A stretch of DNA of 64,000 bases from Arenicola marina (GCA_964019135.1 OZ025265.1:24465143-24529142), one strand, 5' to 3'. Counted from the stretch's first letter, positions 1 to 12,918 are shown. Notes: generated by a model not told the origin, from the sequence alone. Numbers and translations are program-made.

Positions 1-129
1 AAATTTTGCGAGCTAATTTCAAAAGATTTTAGCGAAACTACCCTCAGATCGGGGTACAATCTACTGCCTTATTAATGTCTTTGGTTAGTAAGAGACAGAG
101 AAGGTCCTATTGCATCATTACATCACCAG

Positions 130-284
130 TGATGTTCGGGCAGGATAAAGATCTATCATTCTTCGCAAAAGAGTTGGGGGTTACCCCCCGGGACATGGCT
201 CATCTCTACCTTGATGGACCCTTCCCACTGTCGCGAAATGACCTGCAGAGTTTAAAGCGACCTACTCATGCCAACCAATCTCCG
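130..284 (+). repeat. tRNA-derived SINE body (family A), ending at the EFHB exon acceptor
   Basis: The segment matches the body and tail shared with the copies at 4.0, 22.9, 42.5 and 54.6 kb: 'caggataaagatc', an 'ttcgcaaaagag' block, a C/G-run next to 'gacatggct', and a tail ending in 'gccaaccaa'. The tRNA-like head is missing. Its tail runs to within a few bases of the splice acceptor at 285-287. Confidence 0.75.
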
Positions 285-287
285 CAG

Positions 288-2444
288 TGGCGTCAGCACC
301 CGCTGGTTCCCTGTGCCGCACGGAGGATCCAGCCTGGGGGAGCGCCCCAGCGAGACTGCAGAAACAGATTGATGCCGCCATTGGGAACCACCGGACCAGC
401 TCCTCTATGATAAACGCTGTGGTGGGCGGCCTGTCGACCAGGGGTGAGTGCCCGGCCTAGGTGTATGGCACAATATATATACGATATAGCTTACAGTCTT
501 TGAAAGTGCTGTTAAACTCCACTGAAATCAAAGCTTTTGTGTATTGTTAAACAACGTTTAAATTTGACATGCGTACAAACACATCTAATTGTCATATTGT
601 TGTTCAAAAGGTAAGCTTAGTGTATGTATCTTCAACCATATACACTTTTATGTTGGAAATTTGTTTTAAAAAAGAAAAAAAAAGAATTACTATGTAAAAC
701 GAGACATTCAAAATATGTGAGAACTCAAATATAATTCATTCGTACATTCTTTGCCAATATGAATTTTCCATACTGACCTGACAAGAGGAATATAAGATCT
801 GTTGTGTTACGGAGACGAAGACGAAGTACAGTTCGTGTCGTTTGTTACTTCTGTAAGAGTTTAAGAGTTTACTTCTATAATTTAAATCCTGAAAGCCTGC
901 GGGCTATCCGGAGAGAAGCATTTTGGTCAACGGAGCAGAAGTGGCCATCTTTATATCCCTGCGCGCCTGTTCGCAGTTCGCTATTTTGTGTGTAATGTCG
1001 ACCGCGGCTCGCTATCACGTCTGCGCGCGATATAAATAAACCGCACAGTTTTATGTTGAAATGTTTCCTTTACAGACTCAGATATATAAAAACATATGCA
1101 TCATAAATTTTGAGATACTTTTAGTTTCGATTCTAAAATGTAAAAAATCTAAGATGGCGCATGTAAGCATATTGCTTTAATACAGCAAGACCTATTCAAT
1201 AAATAAATACGTATAGTTATATGTTTCATATGCACTTGAAGATGCATGGACAGCGCTAGAACAGACCTGTAGGTGAAAATAAAATGTTATATTTTGCTTC
1301 ATGTATTAATTTCTGCAGATTACCGTTGTTACGGTGTGCCGACTGTGAGGACGGACCTGCCCGCCCCCCGCATTAAGCGGGTCAGCGACCGTACCAACTA
1401 CAGTGATGAGTCAGACGCCTACGGCCTCATCAACCCCTCCATCTACAGCAAGTACGGCCTGGCCGAGCGCGAGTTTCTCATTCCCAGGCGCAGGTTTGAG
1501 GTATGCCAGTAAAATATTACGATTTCATGACGATAATATATCCTTTACTACTGGGATTTCGAAAAGATTTTTTTTTAGCAAAGTCGAAAAACGGTCACAT
1601 ATAAATTACATTCGCTAGGTGGCGCCACGGCGATCTCTCGTACAACCGTAAAGCGCCAGACCTAGACTACCGTAGAACCGCCGTTGCGTGTTCATTGCGG
1701 AGTGCTTGTGCAGAACCGTCGTACCGGAAACCCAGAAGCCGGCCGTTTGGCTATTTATAGAAACGCTTTGGCACACACTGGCGGTTCTACAGTACTCGGG
1801 CGGTCGGCCTACTGGGGCCTGGAAACCGCTACGCATCACAACGTTTATAACATTTCGTAATGTTTGATTTTTGTAAAAAGTGAAATATATGAACAATATT
1901 TATGTCTGATGTTAGTTCAGTATGTAATTACGGTCCCGCTAAAAGCTCAACGTCTACACCGTCTTACTCGTAATGGAATTGGGGTTGCGGAGAGCACGTG
2001 TTGTCGAACCTTTCACGATGTCGTAGACCAAGATTTTGTTCTTTTGTATATTTGTTTCGTCCATGGCAGTCGAACCCGGGACCATTCGTAATAGCGTGAT
2101 AAAAAGAGCAACATTTCGGCCACGAAATGCATTGCTATACAGAGTGCTCTGGATTTGGTTTATTTGACACTTACTTGTCGCCTACGGTAGTTTAATTATC
2201 CGTCTATGTAAACCAAACGCTTGTATGCAAGTCATTTAAGCGTCACTATTCATTTCTGTAGTTGCGACAGATCTTCAACAACATTGGCGTTGCCATGGCT
2301 GACGACGAGTTCTACCGTCTGTACGACCAGGCGGCCGCGGACCACCCCCAGGGTCACGTGAGCGTCGAGTCCTTCAAACACCAGCTGGATGTAGCTCAGG
2401 CCGCCGACCTGGAAGGCAATCCGGACACCTCCATCGCCTACTGA
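288..2444 (+). CDS. EFHB: EFHB (EF-hand domain family member B), last three coding exons; 5' part lies left of the window
   Basis: Three exons join in phase: 288-443, 1319-1500 and 2262-2444 (stop). Acceptors end in AG and donors are GTGAGT and GTATGC; phases 1 and 0 match across the joins. The peptide contains the family-typical blocks SSMINAVVGG, YGVPTVRTDLPAPRIKRVSD, DESDAYGLINPSIYS and IFNNIGVAM, ending after HPQGHVSVESFKHQL. From family knowledge, EFHB (CFAP21) is a microtubule inner protein of ciliary doublets and has also been linked to store-operated calcium entry. The last exon is a helical EF-hand-like segment without an obvious complete calcium loop. The exon at 288 follows a SINE tail almost directly. 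I found no strong AATAAA near the stop, so the 3' end is undefined. Confidence 0.88.
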
Positions 2445-4010
2445 CGGATCCAGACACTCCTCCCTTCCCCCACGGAGCCAACTCCACTCAACTCAACCCC
2501 AAGTCACCCGTGCCAAACCTATTCGAATACACCAAGGGCCAAAACGGCGAACTCGACCGCAGTATGCTTCCATTTTGTTTATACCCACGACGCGTTGTTT
2601 ATCTGACAAACTCTCGATGTCTTCCGATGAAGGACGTGGGCTCAAGATACTTCGACTTACTTCACACATTTACCAACAGCCGATTGCATAGAAAGGCGAT
2701 AGTTTTTATGATTTTTGTATGTATAATTGGCTTTTACACTTTTTATGAACATATATTTCATGACTTTTGGATGTATAATTGTTGGTACCAAACCATGTGG
2801 CTGCTGGTGATTGGTTAGCGATGTAATATATACACCATCTCAGCCTTATGACAGGATAAGACCTGAGTGGCGAGCTGGTAATGTAATGTGAATAGCAATG
2901 GTGTTAAGTCGTTACTAAGGAACATTTGAGGTCACCATCAACCTTTATCAGCATAATATTTGAATGTGATATGTAGATGATAATGTTGAAGCATCCTGAT
3001 TGGTGCATCACAAGTTAAAGTTTAATCGTGAATAATTTTTATGGTCTTGCCAAGCAAGCCGACGATAGCATTGTAACTTTAGTCTGCGCTTGCTACCACG
3101 TGTTTTTTACATTGTCTACGTTCCGAGGTTCGTCGGATAATTTGAATCCAGCTCAGTATTATTTACTACTATTGGCATTACTACTACAGTATTATTGTGG
3201 TCGTTGTGATATGCAAGCGATATAACAATGAGCTTTTCCTGAGATTATTTACATACATGGTAACCTAATGAATATGCATGAAATGAGCTGTACAATGTCC
3301 ACATTTTTGCCTTCTGTAGTTTGTTGTTTATTTTACGGCGAGGTATCTTAATAACATAGCAAAACCTATTTACAACCGTTACTGTCGTTTCTATTAAATT
3401 TATATATGGACCTCACGCTAGTTAGTAGCTTTGGTAGTAGAAATTATGGAATTTTATATCACTTTTAACGTGTTTATGAAGATTATCACGCCACCGCGGT
3501 GAGATTTGAACCTGGCTCCGTATTACTATTGCCATTAAATGGCTTTATAAATATATATTTATATTGAATTTGCTGCCGTCTTTTGATATATATATATATT
3601 GATTGCTTAACTGCTTTATATTTAAACATTTTTTTTCTGAGGCTGGAAAGGGATGCCATCGAGTATGGTCACCTAAACGTCCGTAACCGTCATGGTCAGA
3701 CAGAAGTTTACATATTTTGTTGTTATCGTTTGCCCCGTCATATTTGTGGTCGTATTGAAGCAATAACTGTGATAGTGAATATAATTGTTTTTAGTCATCT
3801 GCACCAATGGGCTAATTGAGATAAAAAACGATCTCCGTAAATGAGTGTATAACAACGTAATGTGCATCAAGTTTAATTAAGTAAGGGATCAGGTCCATCA
3901 GGATGTAGGTCAGGTCATGACCTCAACATATTGATGTTCGGACAGGCAGAGCACCCAACGCATGTCGGGTACAGAGAACCGAGGCGCCGGGCACTTTTCC
4001 CTTTTGTCCC
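2445..4010. other. EFHB 3' UTR and intergenic DNA
   Basis: No further coding exon is recognisable. The first few hundred bases are presumably EFHB 3' UTR. There is a short AT-rich run near 3585-3600 and a degraded SINE B-box-like stretch near 3500 (tgagatttgaacctggctcc). Confidence 0.5.
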
Positions 4011-4240
4011 GGGGTAGCACCGTGGTCCACTGGGGAGAGCGTTCGGCTATTGTCGAGCATGCTCTGCTGGGCCAGCCTGAGCGGTCGGTGCGTGGTTCAA
4101 GTCCCACCGGTTCAAATGTCTATTTGTGCAGGATAAAGATCTCCTGTGTGTCTTCGCACAGAGTATGGAGTTACTCCCGGACGTCTGGCCCCTCATCTAC
4201 CTTGATCCTTTCTATTGTCGCGATATTACGCCTACTTAAA
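4011..4240 (+). repeat. tRNA-derived SINE (family A), near full length
   Basis: The head has an A-box-like 'tggtccactgggg' and a B-box 'ggttcaagtccc' (RNA polymerase III internal promoter). It is followed by the shared body ('gcaggataaagatct', 'ttcgcacagagta') and a tail near 'ttgtcgcgatatta'. It lies between the 3' ends of EFHB and PP2D1. Confidence 0.8.
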
Positions 4241-4283
4241 ACCAAACCATTGAATTTGTATATTTCCTAAAGTCTTGCTATAT

Positions 4284-4388
4284 TAACATGTAAACTTATC
4301 ATGAAGATCCTGACATGTACGCTTATCAAGAAGATCTGACATGTAAGCTCATCGTGAAGTTAGAACATGTAAGCTTATCATGAAAATC
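4284..4388. repeat. Minisatellite, about 28-bp unit, four copies
   Basis: The unit 'acatgtaagcttatcatgaa' plus a short spacer recurs four times with a few substitutions per copy. Confidence 0.75.
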
Positions 4389-5068
4389 CATGGTCAAGAA
4401 TTAGTTCAAGCTTATTCTGAAGGTATAATAAAATGTGAGATATAATCTGAGATATGAGGTCATCTGAGCTCGAAATTATGCTGACATTTGTCATGAGGTC
4501 ATCAACTCTCCTGTCATCCGAGCCTAGGGCTTGTTACACTCAGTGATCCACATAATGATTAATCGGTTGTGTACAAAAAAGTGGTGGTATCAACCCAATG
4601 TAGTCATTCTACCGTCAGCCTGTAGCTAGAGAATGCCAGAAGTCGTTTGGATAATAACATTATGGTAGTTGCTTTTGGTATAAGAGGTTTTGTATTTCAG
4701 TAAACTATGCTACCGCAATCAGCATTATTTACTCATTATTTACTTATTTAGTGTGTTGAACATGCAGAATAACACTGAATTTCCGGTTATATAACTACCG
4801 AGCGTTATGTTATATCCAAGTTGTTATTTGCATGAAGCTGCAAGTAGGCTACATATTTTACGCGGACCTTATATATGGTCACTGCCTGGGAATCATCGTT
4901 AGATAAACGAGATCTACACCAAAACTCGTGTGTATGAATGTCGATTATTCTAAATACTAAACATATGCCTTCATATTGTGCAAGTATGTTTTATGAAAGG
5001 CTATTGCTACTGTTAGATAGTTCACCACTCCGTTCTATCAAAATAGCAATATTTGGGACTTTGTAGCG

Positions 5069-5470
5069 TATAACCTTCCAATCCATTGAAGCGTGTCAAA
5101 GGCTTGAAGTACACATTACGATAATAAAATAGAGACGTTTACGCAGTCCTGCTTCACAGTAACATTGTTGTGGAAGTCTATTTGATCTCCTGGGACACCG
5201 TCCGCCATTTTAGGTGCGCGCACAAAACAATCTGTTTTATCCGCGTGGCGCACAACTTGTTCGCGTATTATATATAACCTTTCAATTCATTGAAGTATTT
5301 GTCAAAGGCTTAAAGTATACAGTACGATAATAAAATAGAGACGTTTACGCAGTCCTGCTGCATAAGAACACATCCTGGTTGAATTTCTTTGATCTGTGAT
5401 CGCCCGCCATTTTAAGCGCGCGCGCACAATATGCCCCACCCTCCGGAATGCCCCTCTCAACCAGCACTGC
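5069..5470. repeat. Tandem duplication, about 205-bp unit, two copies
   Basis: Two diverged copies start near 5069 and 5273. Both contain 'gataataaaatagagacg', 'tttacgcagtcctgct' and 'ccgccattttaggtgcgcgc' or its close variant. No coding potential is apparent. Confidence 0.7.
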
Positions 5471-7125
5471 GCATAGCGGGCTAACAACGATGGCGGCCAT
5501 CCGGACGGCCTTGATATAGGCTGGTACTTGGTTGGGTTTCAGTGAACATTATCGGCGACCTCGGCACGAATGTCTGGTCATGCAGAATCTTGCCTAAATC
5601 TCCGGTCTGTCGAAAAGAGTAAGGGACACGTGGCCCCTCTTTACTCTTGAAAGAGTTTCCACGACATTAGTATTAGTCCATAAGCAAGCGAGACTCTGGT
5701 CACGTTCGGTGTAGAAACCATCTGATATTTACTGGATCACAAAAAGAGCACACATATCCGCGAATGTCAAACCTTGGTAGAGTATTGATTCCAGATATTG
5801 GGTCACGTACTTCTAGTTTCACAAACGTTGATCCTTCGAGTCTAGATGTATCAGAAACCATTTGTAGCGCTGTGTTTTTGAAATTGTTTAGGTGTATCCT
5901 TTGCTTTAGTTGCCATGACAACACATCCAATGAGGTCTTCTCTTCAAAACACGTCAGCGTTGGTAAGTCGAAGCAGAAGATAATCCTTCAATGGATATCA
6001 TGTATTAAAAATGTATTACATGTATTGAGAAGTCATATATCGATTCGATAAAGTATAAACGACCTCATGTTTTTTTTTTTACTTTTTATTATCTAACAAA
6101 GCAAAATAATAACCTATCAATTTGCAAAAGACACTTCAAAATATCACAGTGGTTCTGCACTCCACACCAAGCGTCTCCCCGAGTTCCGACAGAATGGTTT
6201 ATGGCATTGAGAATATGATCACAGTTTTGTACAGCTATGTCACACATCAGTTGTAGCTTATAGTATATAACGCGTGTTTATATATGGCGTGATTGTCTCA
6301 ATATCTCAACACAAAACTCTGGTAGGATATTGGCGAATAGCTAATTACAAGTTGATTCAAGTAGCGGAATGCACGGTGACTTGAGATCTGGTCAATTTCA
6401 TCTGTCATGGTCTGTACAAGAGAGGACACTGGTATATTATGTATTATATATGTGGTACTCGTATCTCCAAATGCATCAGTCGAATACAACCATGCCGTCC
6501 ACCGTCCATATTAGAGCCCACGACATGAATTAATTACAATATTAAGCGTGAGTCATATGTGAGCTATGCTGAAACCAATAATAACGAATCCCGACAGCTA
6601 TATGCCAGCCCCAACACCGGTACGTAAAATGTCAATTTCTTATCCCTTTTTGGTTCGTTATGTTTACTTAGCGTTATACAAAACCATTGTTCTATTTATA
6701 TCAGACTCCATTTTATACAAGAAGAATCCAATCCTCAACAACGGTGCGTAAAGTTTCTACCAAGTTCTGTACAGTGCTGTGCGTTATAAAGGCATTGACA
6801 TCTTACGTAATTCAGGAACATGACAACAGAATAAATTAATTACCTTGACATCATGACTGGATCTGCAACATTTGAGCTGTTCAGAAACATTGGCATCAAT
6901 TCAAGTAAACAGACGTTTTCGCGGTTGAGACAAAAAACTGTGCAATAATTCATTACATATATATCACATGATTAAGATGAGAACAAGTGCAACATTTTAT
7001 TATTAATTGTTAAGTAGTTTATAATTAAATATTACATGATGACGATATCATACCGTGTAGGAGCTTTCGTATTTCAGTGACATATGCTGACATATTTTGT
7101 ACGATTTATTTCATACTTTCATGAT
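5471..7125. other. Intergenic DNA between EFHB and PP2D1
   Basis: No conserved exon recognised. AATAAA on the minus strand at 7105-7110 (and again near 6997-7002) could serve PP2D1 polyadenylation, but the first is only about 15 bases past the stop codon. Confidence 0.4.
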
Positions 7126-10100
7126 TTATAAACCACAGCCGGGGAGCAGAATAACCATAACAGTGATGTTATCTTTGGCCCCCGCCATTAGGGCAGCCTG
7201 AACGAGATGCTGCGACAACGCTTTGGCCATGTCTCGTTGTAACTCTCGTCTCGTCGGAGATCTCTGAGTGTCATCTCCTATTGTAAATATATCCGTGTCC
7301 AGGTCAGCTTCGTTTCCAGAATCGCCTGCCTCGGTATCAAAATCTCCGCAATGACTATCTGTCGCCTCGGTCGACGCGGCGTCACCGTTATCCATATTGG
7401 TGCCGACGTGTCGCTTCTCGCCGGCGTCTGCGTCGTCAAGGTGACCATTGTCACCCGATTGTGTGACGTCATCTCTATGATTTGTCGCTTCTTCGTGGCA
7501 TGATTCATCCACTACAAGGCCGGCAACCTCTTCCGGGTGGAAGGTTTTCCAGTCGTTCTTCTCCTCGTCCACCGTCACACTTTGTTTAGAGCGACTCGTC
7601 GCAGGACGCGTGGACTGCGCTCCAGGAGATTGCGCAATCGTTTTGCCGGAGTCAAGGTCACGCGGTGTGGCGTCTGGCTTGGGTGACTGGTTCCCTGTAA
7701 GCCTGCTGGTGCTGGTGCGGCTCGGGCTGACCAGGTTCCGCCGCCTCTCGGCCTCCTCCCAGATCCGACCGAGGCTGGTGCTCATGCTGCTTGGAGGCGG
7801 GACATTATGGGATGGCAGCGTCTGGAAGGGAAATTTAACGTGTCGATTTCATATAAACGGGGGCATAGCTACAACATGAATATGCAGGTGACAGTGCTTT
7901 TGGGTCTTATCTCAACACAGACTTCCAATATTACTTCACACGACACGATTTAATATTCAGTTATTTTGAAGAATTTTTTTTAGGCATAAACATATTATTT
8001 TAACACATTAGAATGCAGACATAATTGATTTGAACAGAAAAAAACTTTTTCGAATCCATTACGGGCAATGCCCGATGTATTCACATGCAAGATTATCAAG
8101 ACATAATAGTTAAACAGGGACGATTGGTCTGGTGGCGAGAACGCCAGCGAGCCGCAGGTCGAGGGTTCGCGTCCCATTCGGCAAATGTTGGGGGAGGATG
8201 AAGATCACACAGTGTACCCAGCTAAGACTAAAACATTTTCCCTGAAATTTCTCAGACAGAATAGCAGGTCTCATTGAACAAATACATTTTTTGTTTAATT
8301 TATTTTCCTCGGCCTCCCATATAGTCGATTCAAAACCTGCCCTAGACAACTATATTATTGATCACTGGGTCAATTTGAACCTCTTTCAAAATCTTACACT
8401 TTCCTACCCATAAAACCCATATTCCAGGATGAGGAACCACAATGATAATGAGTCATGCATCACCACGGGTTACGTGTGAGGACGTCTAGACGGATTGATT
8501 TGCCGACAGACGAGAACGAGACAATAGTGTCTCTGAAAGAGAAACCACGACCCGCAAAACGCTGATCGGTCCCACGCTCATGTTACCATTGCGAAATAAC
8601 AGTCGTGCTTACACAAAGCATCGATTTCAAGCCGGCAAAGCATCAAGCGATGACAGTTTTTACCTATCGCCATGGAACTTCCTGTGAGCGTTTTAGTCAA
8701 GACGCAGAGATGTGCTCTAAAATACATAGAATACCTTCTAAATCCATCATGGGACCAAAAGTAACAAAAAGTAACAAAAGTAAACCTATGATGACGCATA
8801 AAAGCAATGTGTCCAAGCACATCTGGTTCTAATCACAGATAAACTCACGTTACAAATACCGCGTTCGTACTTCCAAATGATCGTCTGATATTTACTTTTT
8901 CCTTTCACTAGCTTCACCGGCAAATGACAGCGTTATTAATGGATGGCAGCCTGGCTAGAGTATATTCTTATTTGTTCAATGTACTCGACAAACATCTAAA
9001 TGTTATGGAAGCGGTTGGCCTGCGTTGTTTTTAATGGGGATTGCAATGCAATGACTGTCACAGTTAGTGTCATATTGTCACTGATAAGGAAACGTCATTT
9101 ATTTTCACAACGTTTTCAAATTTATTTTTTCTAAAAAAAATTCCACAGTTATTTCCACTCATTTTTTCACAACGGAATAGAACAACTAGTGAAATGAAAA
9201 GACTATATATTAGGCCCGTTTTGAGCACACGATGGCTAAATTACGCCAAGGAACCTCCTTGGGTACAACGAATGTTTAGGATGAAATATGTCCCAGACTG
9301 GATTACCCAGACCCAGTCCTATACCTAGACCGAGCGTTCTACCACTCTGCCACGGATGTTCCCCAGTTAAGGCAGTATGAAGCTAACGGACCTGCAATAA
9401 GAGTGACGTCACGTCCTGGTCCGAGAAGACTTCCCAGAGGCCATGGGACGCCAACACGAGGAACTGGGCGTACTGGTCTACGGATACACTCGTCGTGTGG
9501 GGCTCCCCCAGCACGCATCTCTTCAAGGATGAATCACCATGGTTACCGAGGCCACGGGTCGTTGCTAAGACGCCGTTCACTCGGAGTTCTCTGTGGCTGT
9601 CACTGATGGTTCCTCCTGGAAACATATCACAGCAAAGTGTATATTTATGTACGTTTGGGAACCATTGACATATTAGGAGCATTAAAATGAATTAAAAGCA
9701 AGGTTATTGAGAAGAATAAAGATCGTGGTTATTAAGAAGAATGAAGAACGTGGTTATTAAGAGGAATGAACATTATGGTTATTAATAGAAGAATTAAGAT
9801 GGAATGAATTAAGATAACTACAACAATAACTACAAATCCTCGGACGTAGTTTCTTTATGGTATTTTGTCAAAAGAAATTAACATACCATGATTGCGATTG
9901 CAAATTGATTAGAAATTGACATAATATAACTAAAAGCCTGACTACAAATTTTAAAAAGACCTTTGTTATTCATAAGAAAAGAACTAAGAAAAAGCGCGTA
10001 CAATATGCTCCTTGGGAGCACCGATTATTCGCAGGAACAACTCTCCATATAACTGTCTGGCAGTACAAACGGATATTGCTCAGGCAAATAGTTGCAGTGA

Positions 10101-12918
10101 CCGAGAAGCAATTCCCTACAATATATATAATTCCACCCAAATGCGCTTTGCATGTTTCCTGTGTAGACACAACCCACCAGCCTTGAGCACTCGGATCCTC
10201 TCCTTGGGGTTGGCTGGTGTGTGATCCTTGGTCAGACGATACGGTCGGTTGGCCCGGATCAGCAAGGCACGGACATTGCCTGCGCCACACAAATATCACA
10301 CATAGCAAACATGACAAAGTGACCAATATCATACATAGCAAACATGACAAAGTGACCAATATCACACATAGCAAACATGACAAAGTGACCAATATCATAC
10401 ATAGCAAACATAACAAAGTGACCAATATCACACAAAGCAAACATGACAAAGTGACCAATATCACACATAGCAAACATGACAAAGTGACCAATATCACAAA
10501 GTAACCCATATCACGAAGTAGCCAATATCAGTGACCAATATCACAAGGTAACCAATACAAGTACCAATATCACAAAGTAACCAATATCACAAAGTAACCA
10601 ATATCACAATGTAACCAATATCACAAGGTAACCCATACCACAAATTTATAAAAATCACGAATAACAAATATCACAAAGTTGTAAATATCATAAAGTTACA
10701 AATGTCACAAAGTTAAATAAATAACACAGTAAAAAATATCATAAAATTGCGAATATCTCCCAACATAGAATTTATATATATAATGTGAAGTTTGACGCAA
10801 ACATCAAAGGTTACCTGCATTGGAGAGATGAATGACACCTTGCTCCCTAGGAGGCGCTGGTGTCGCCTTCTCACTTATTGGGACGCTCAACAATTGCTCT
10901 GACCCAGTTAATTGGTCACGTGAGACGTCGCCACGGTTACTATCCACAGCTTCGCCAAACACTTTCTCAGCTGCTTCTTCGGGAACATGAGCAACAACCT
11001 GCAGAAATGTATCCATACCATCTGTTATATGTGGAAAATAATCACATAAGGAATACATGTACATCATAAAAGAAAACGTCCCCCGAGGGTGTGTACATCC
11101 ACCTTTTCATTCAAAGCAAGATTAATTCCGGTTTTTGCAGAAATGTCGTTTGCAACTTATGCCCCAATATAAAAAAAGTACAAACTTTCTTTAACTCACA
11201 TCCAGAACAATTAAAAATGTATGGACAGTCATCTCGAATGCCACATTTAGGGAATCGTTCCTACGTGGTATTACGTGGCACTTTCTCAGTGTGAAGAAGA
11301 GAAACCTTGAACGGCTAAAACAACTGAGAGTAAAATTTACCTGGGTATTCTGTATGACGCATGTGAGGGTTGAGCACCCACTCCAGCGTACTTTGGACAT
11401 TTCGTCCTTGCCGTAGGAGAGCCACGTGTCAGTGTATCTATGCGCCTTCCGCGCCGCCCTAGCCATCTTCTCTGCGAATGGATCTTTCCGCCTCTTCGAC
11501 TTGCCTCCGGATCTACCTTTCTCGCTTTTTGATGTCTTGCCATCGTCCAGTGGGGTGGTCGCTTTAGACCCTTCCTGTGGGTTAGAATCAGCGGTTGTAC
11601 GGTCAGAACCTCGGCCGGGGTCGTCGGCATCTGCCTTAGCTGAGATGTCGTCGTAGAGCTTTAAGTTCTCCAAGTGGGTCTCGCATGTCTGTATTATTTG
11701 CTGGATGGCGTTGGCGCTCACCTCGTGAATGGCGCCTCGTTCTGACGCCTGGGACGGTGCCCGGCTGTGGATCTCCGCCACGTGATACTGCGACAAGTCG
11801 TAGCTGTCGGCCATGTTGAACGAGCACGTGCATTTCGTCCTGGGGTCGAATTTTTCCATCTCCATCAAGAGGGCGCTGTGCAGTTCATTGGCGGCCAGTT
11901 CGGCCGCGAATCTCCCGTGATGGCCGTCGTAGATGGCGAAGAAGCATTTATTCTCGTCGTTACCGTAATAATCTTGAAAGACGCGCGCGTCCTCCATCGC
12001 GCCCTTCCACCTCTCGTTGCCATGGTTACAGATCCCGACGGCAAACGCGCAGCGCGTGCTGCAGGTCAAGGCCACTGCTCGAACGTCAAGGTCAACGGGA
12101 TCCTGCCGAATACGGCGATATTCCTCAAACGTCTGCTCCAAATTCGACTTCAGCAACTCGAAAGCCGCGTTGAGTTTCCCCAGCGCGTCCTGATCCACCC
12201 TATCCCCTCCTCCACCCCCATCGGTTCCCTCGGACGTCCGGATGGCCTTGATGAGCCGCTTCCTGCGCTCCAGAAGCTCTGGTACGTCCATCGGGCGCGC
12301 GGTCCCGCGGTAGCCCAGCAAGCCCAGGGCTCGATGGTAGTTTCGGTGCTCGTACAGGCGAGAGACGTTCACAAACTGCTGGCACTGGTCGCAAAACAGG
12401 GCCACATCCGGTCTGGCCGCCTCCGGAATCTGACCCACGTCCGTCTCAGGCGTATCTGTAAATGACAACAACAAAATATCAACGGTATGAGTTTACCAGA
12501 AAGGTATTGTTAACAGAAGAAAATCATTGCTCATTTAAGAAAATCATTGTTCACACAAGCAAATCATTGTTTACACAAGACAATCATTGTTCATATAAGC
12601 AAATCATAGCTTACACACGAAAATCTAACTTGTTCACATAATTAGTCACAAATGTACACACCGTACTAAATAATTAGTGCGGACATAGTATTTCGGAAAG
12701 GGATGGGACCACAGGAAAGGGACGTCTGCATCAGCCCCTTGCTGGATTACTGCCACTGATGGGATAATGGTGTAGCCCTATTTAACAGAGACATTACCAA
12801 GGTCAAATCGGACTTTTCTTTTCTGCAGACGCCAGGTAGAGTCAGAACTCTGGCTGGATGCGGTGACATTAGATGACGACGTCGCGTCACTGTCGGAATC
12901 ATCCATATTGTCATACAT
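7126..12918 (-). CDS. PP2D1: PP2D1, protein phosphatase 2C-like domain-containing protein, six coding exons, 813 aa
   Basis: Coding exons on the minus strand: 12918-12798, 12455-11341, 10998-10815, 10279-10178, 9615-9392 and 7821-7126. All use GT-AG and every phase matches. A Cys/His pattern (C62, C65, H77, H81) precedes a PP2C fold. Seen motifs: AMED (about 195), YDGHHG (about 217), RWSGCSTLTC, GVIHLSNAGN, TTRGLGNHG, SHGLWEV and AKDNITVMV (near the C-terminus). The same scaffold, including NGLWEV in place of the usual DG.WD, is known from human PP2D1. The aspartate expected in the DG motif is His here, so metal binding is probably incomplete and a pseudophosphatase role is likely. The last exon carries a long acidic, low-complexity insert, making the protein longer than human (about 630 aa). 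Confidence 0.9.
8118..8200 (+). repeat. tRNA-derived SINE head remnant
   Basis: A-box-like 'ttggtctggtggcgagaa' and B-box 'gggttcgcgtccc' about 35 bases later, inside the last intron of PP2D1. Confidence 0.55.
9225..9362 (-). repeat. tRNA-derived SINE (family B), reverse orientation
   Basis: It shares 'atggctaaattacgccaagg' and 'aacctcc' with the copy at 43.7 kb and ends in a reverse-complement A-box region 'gagcgttctaccactctgcc'. It lies just downstream of PP2D1 exon 5. Confidence 0.65.
9706..9800. repeat. Short tandem repeat, about 24-bp unit
   Basis: 'gtggttattaagaagaatga' recurs about three to four times with variation, in a PP2D1 intron. Confidence 0.65.
10290..10640. repeat. Minisatellite in PP2D1 intron 3, 33-bp units followed by about 17-bp units
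   Basis: About six 33-bp units built on 'cacatagcaaacatgacaaa' plus 'gtgaccaatat' (10290-10500) decay into shorter 'aatatcacaaagtaacc' units up to about 10640. On the gene strand the array ends about ten bases before the acceptor of exon 4 (10279), so the array itself forms the region upstream of the 3' splice site. Confidence 0.85.
12518..12640. repeat. Minisatellite in PP2D1 intron 1, about 23-bp unit, about six copies
   Basis: 'aaatcattgttcacacaag' recurs with drift. It lies about 60 bases upstream of the exon 2 acceptor on the gene strand. Confidence 0.7.

Noticed and set aside
10217-10509. Repetitive open frames on both strands near 10.2-10.5 kb
   Set aside because: They are translations of the 33-bp minisatellite; only the short exon 10178-10279 fits PP2D1.
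11767-12465. 232-codon plus-strand open frame
   Set aside because: It is the antisense shadow of PP2D1 exon 2, whose minus frame has clear family motifs.
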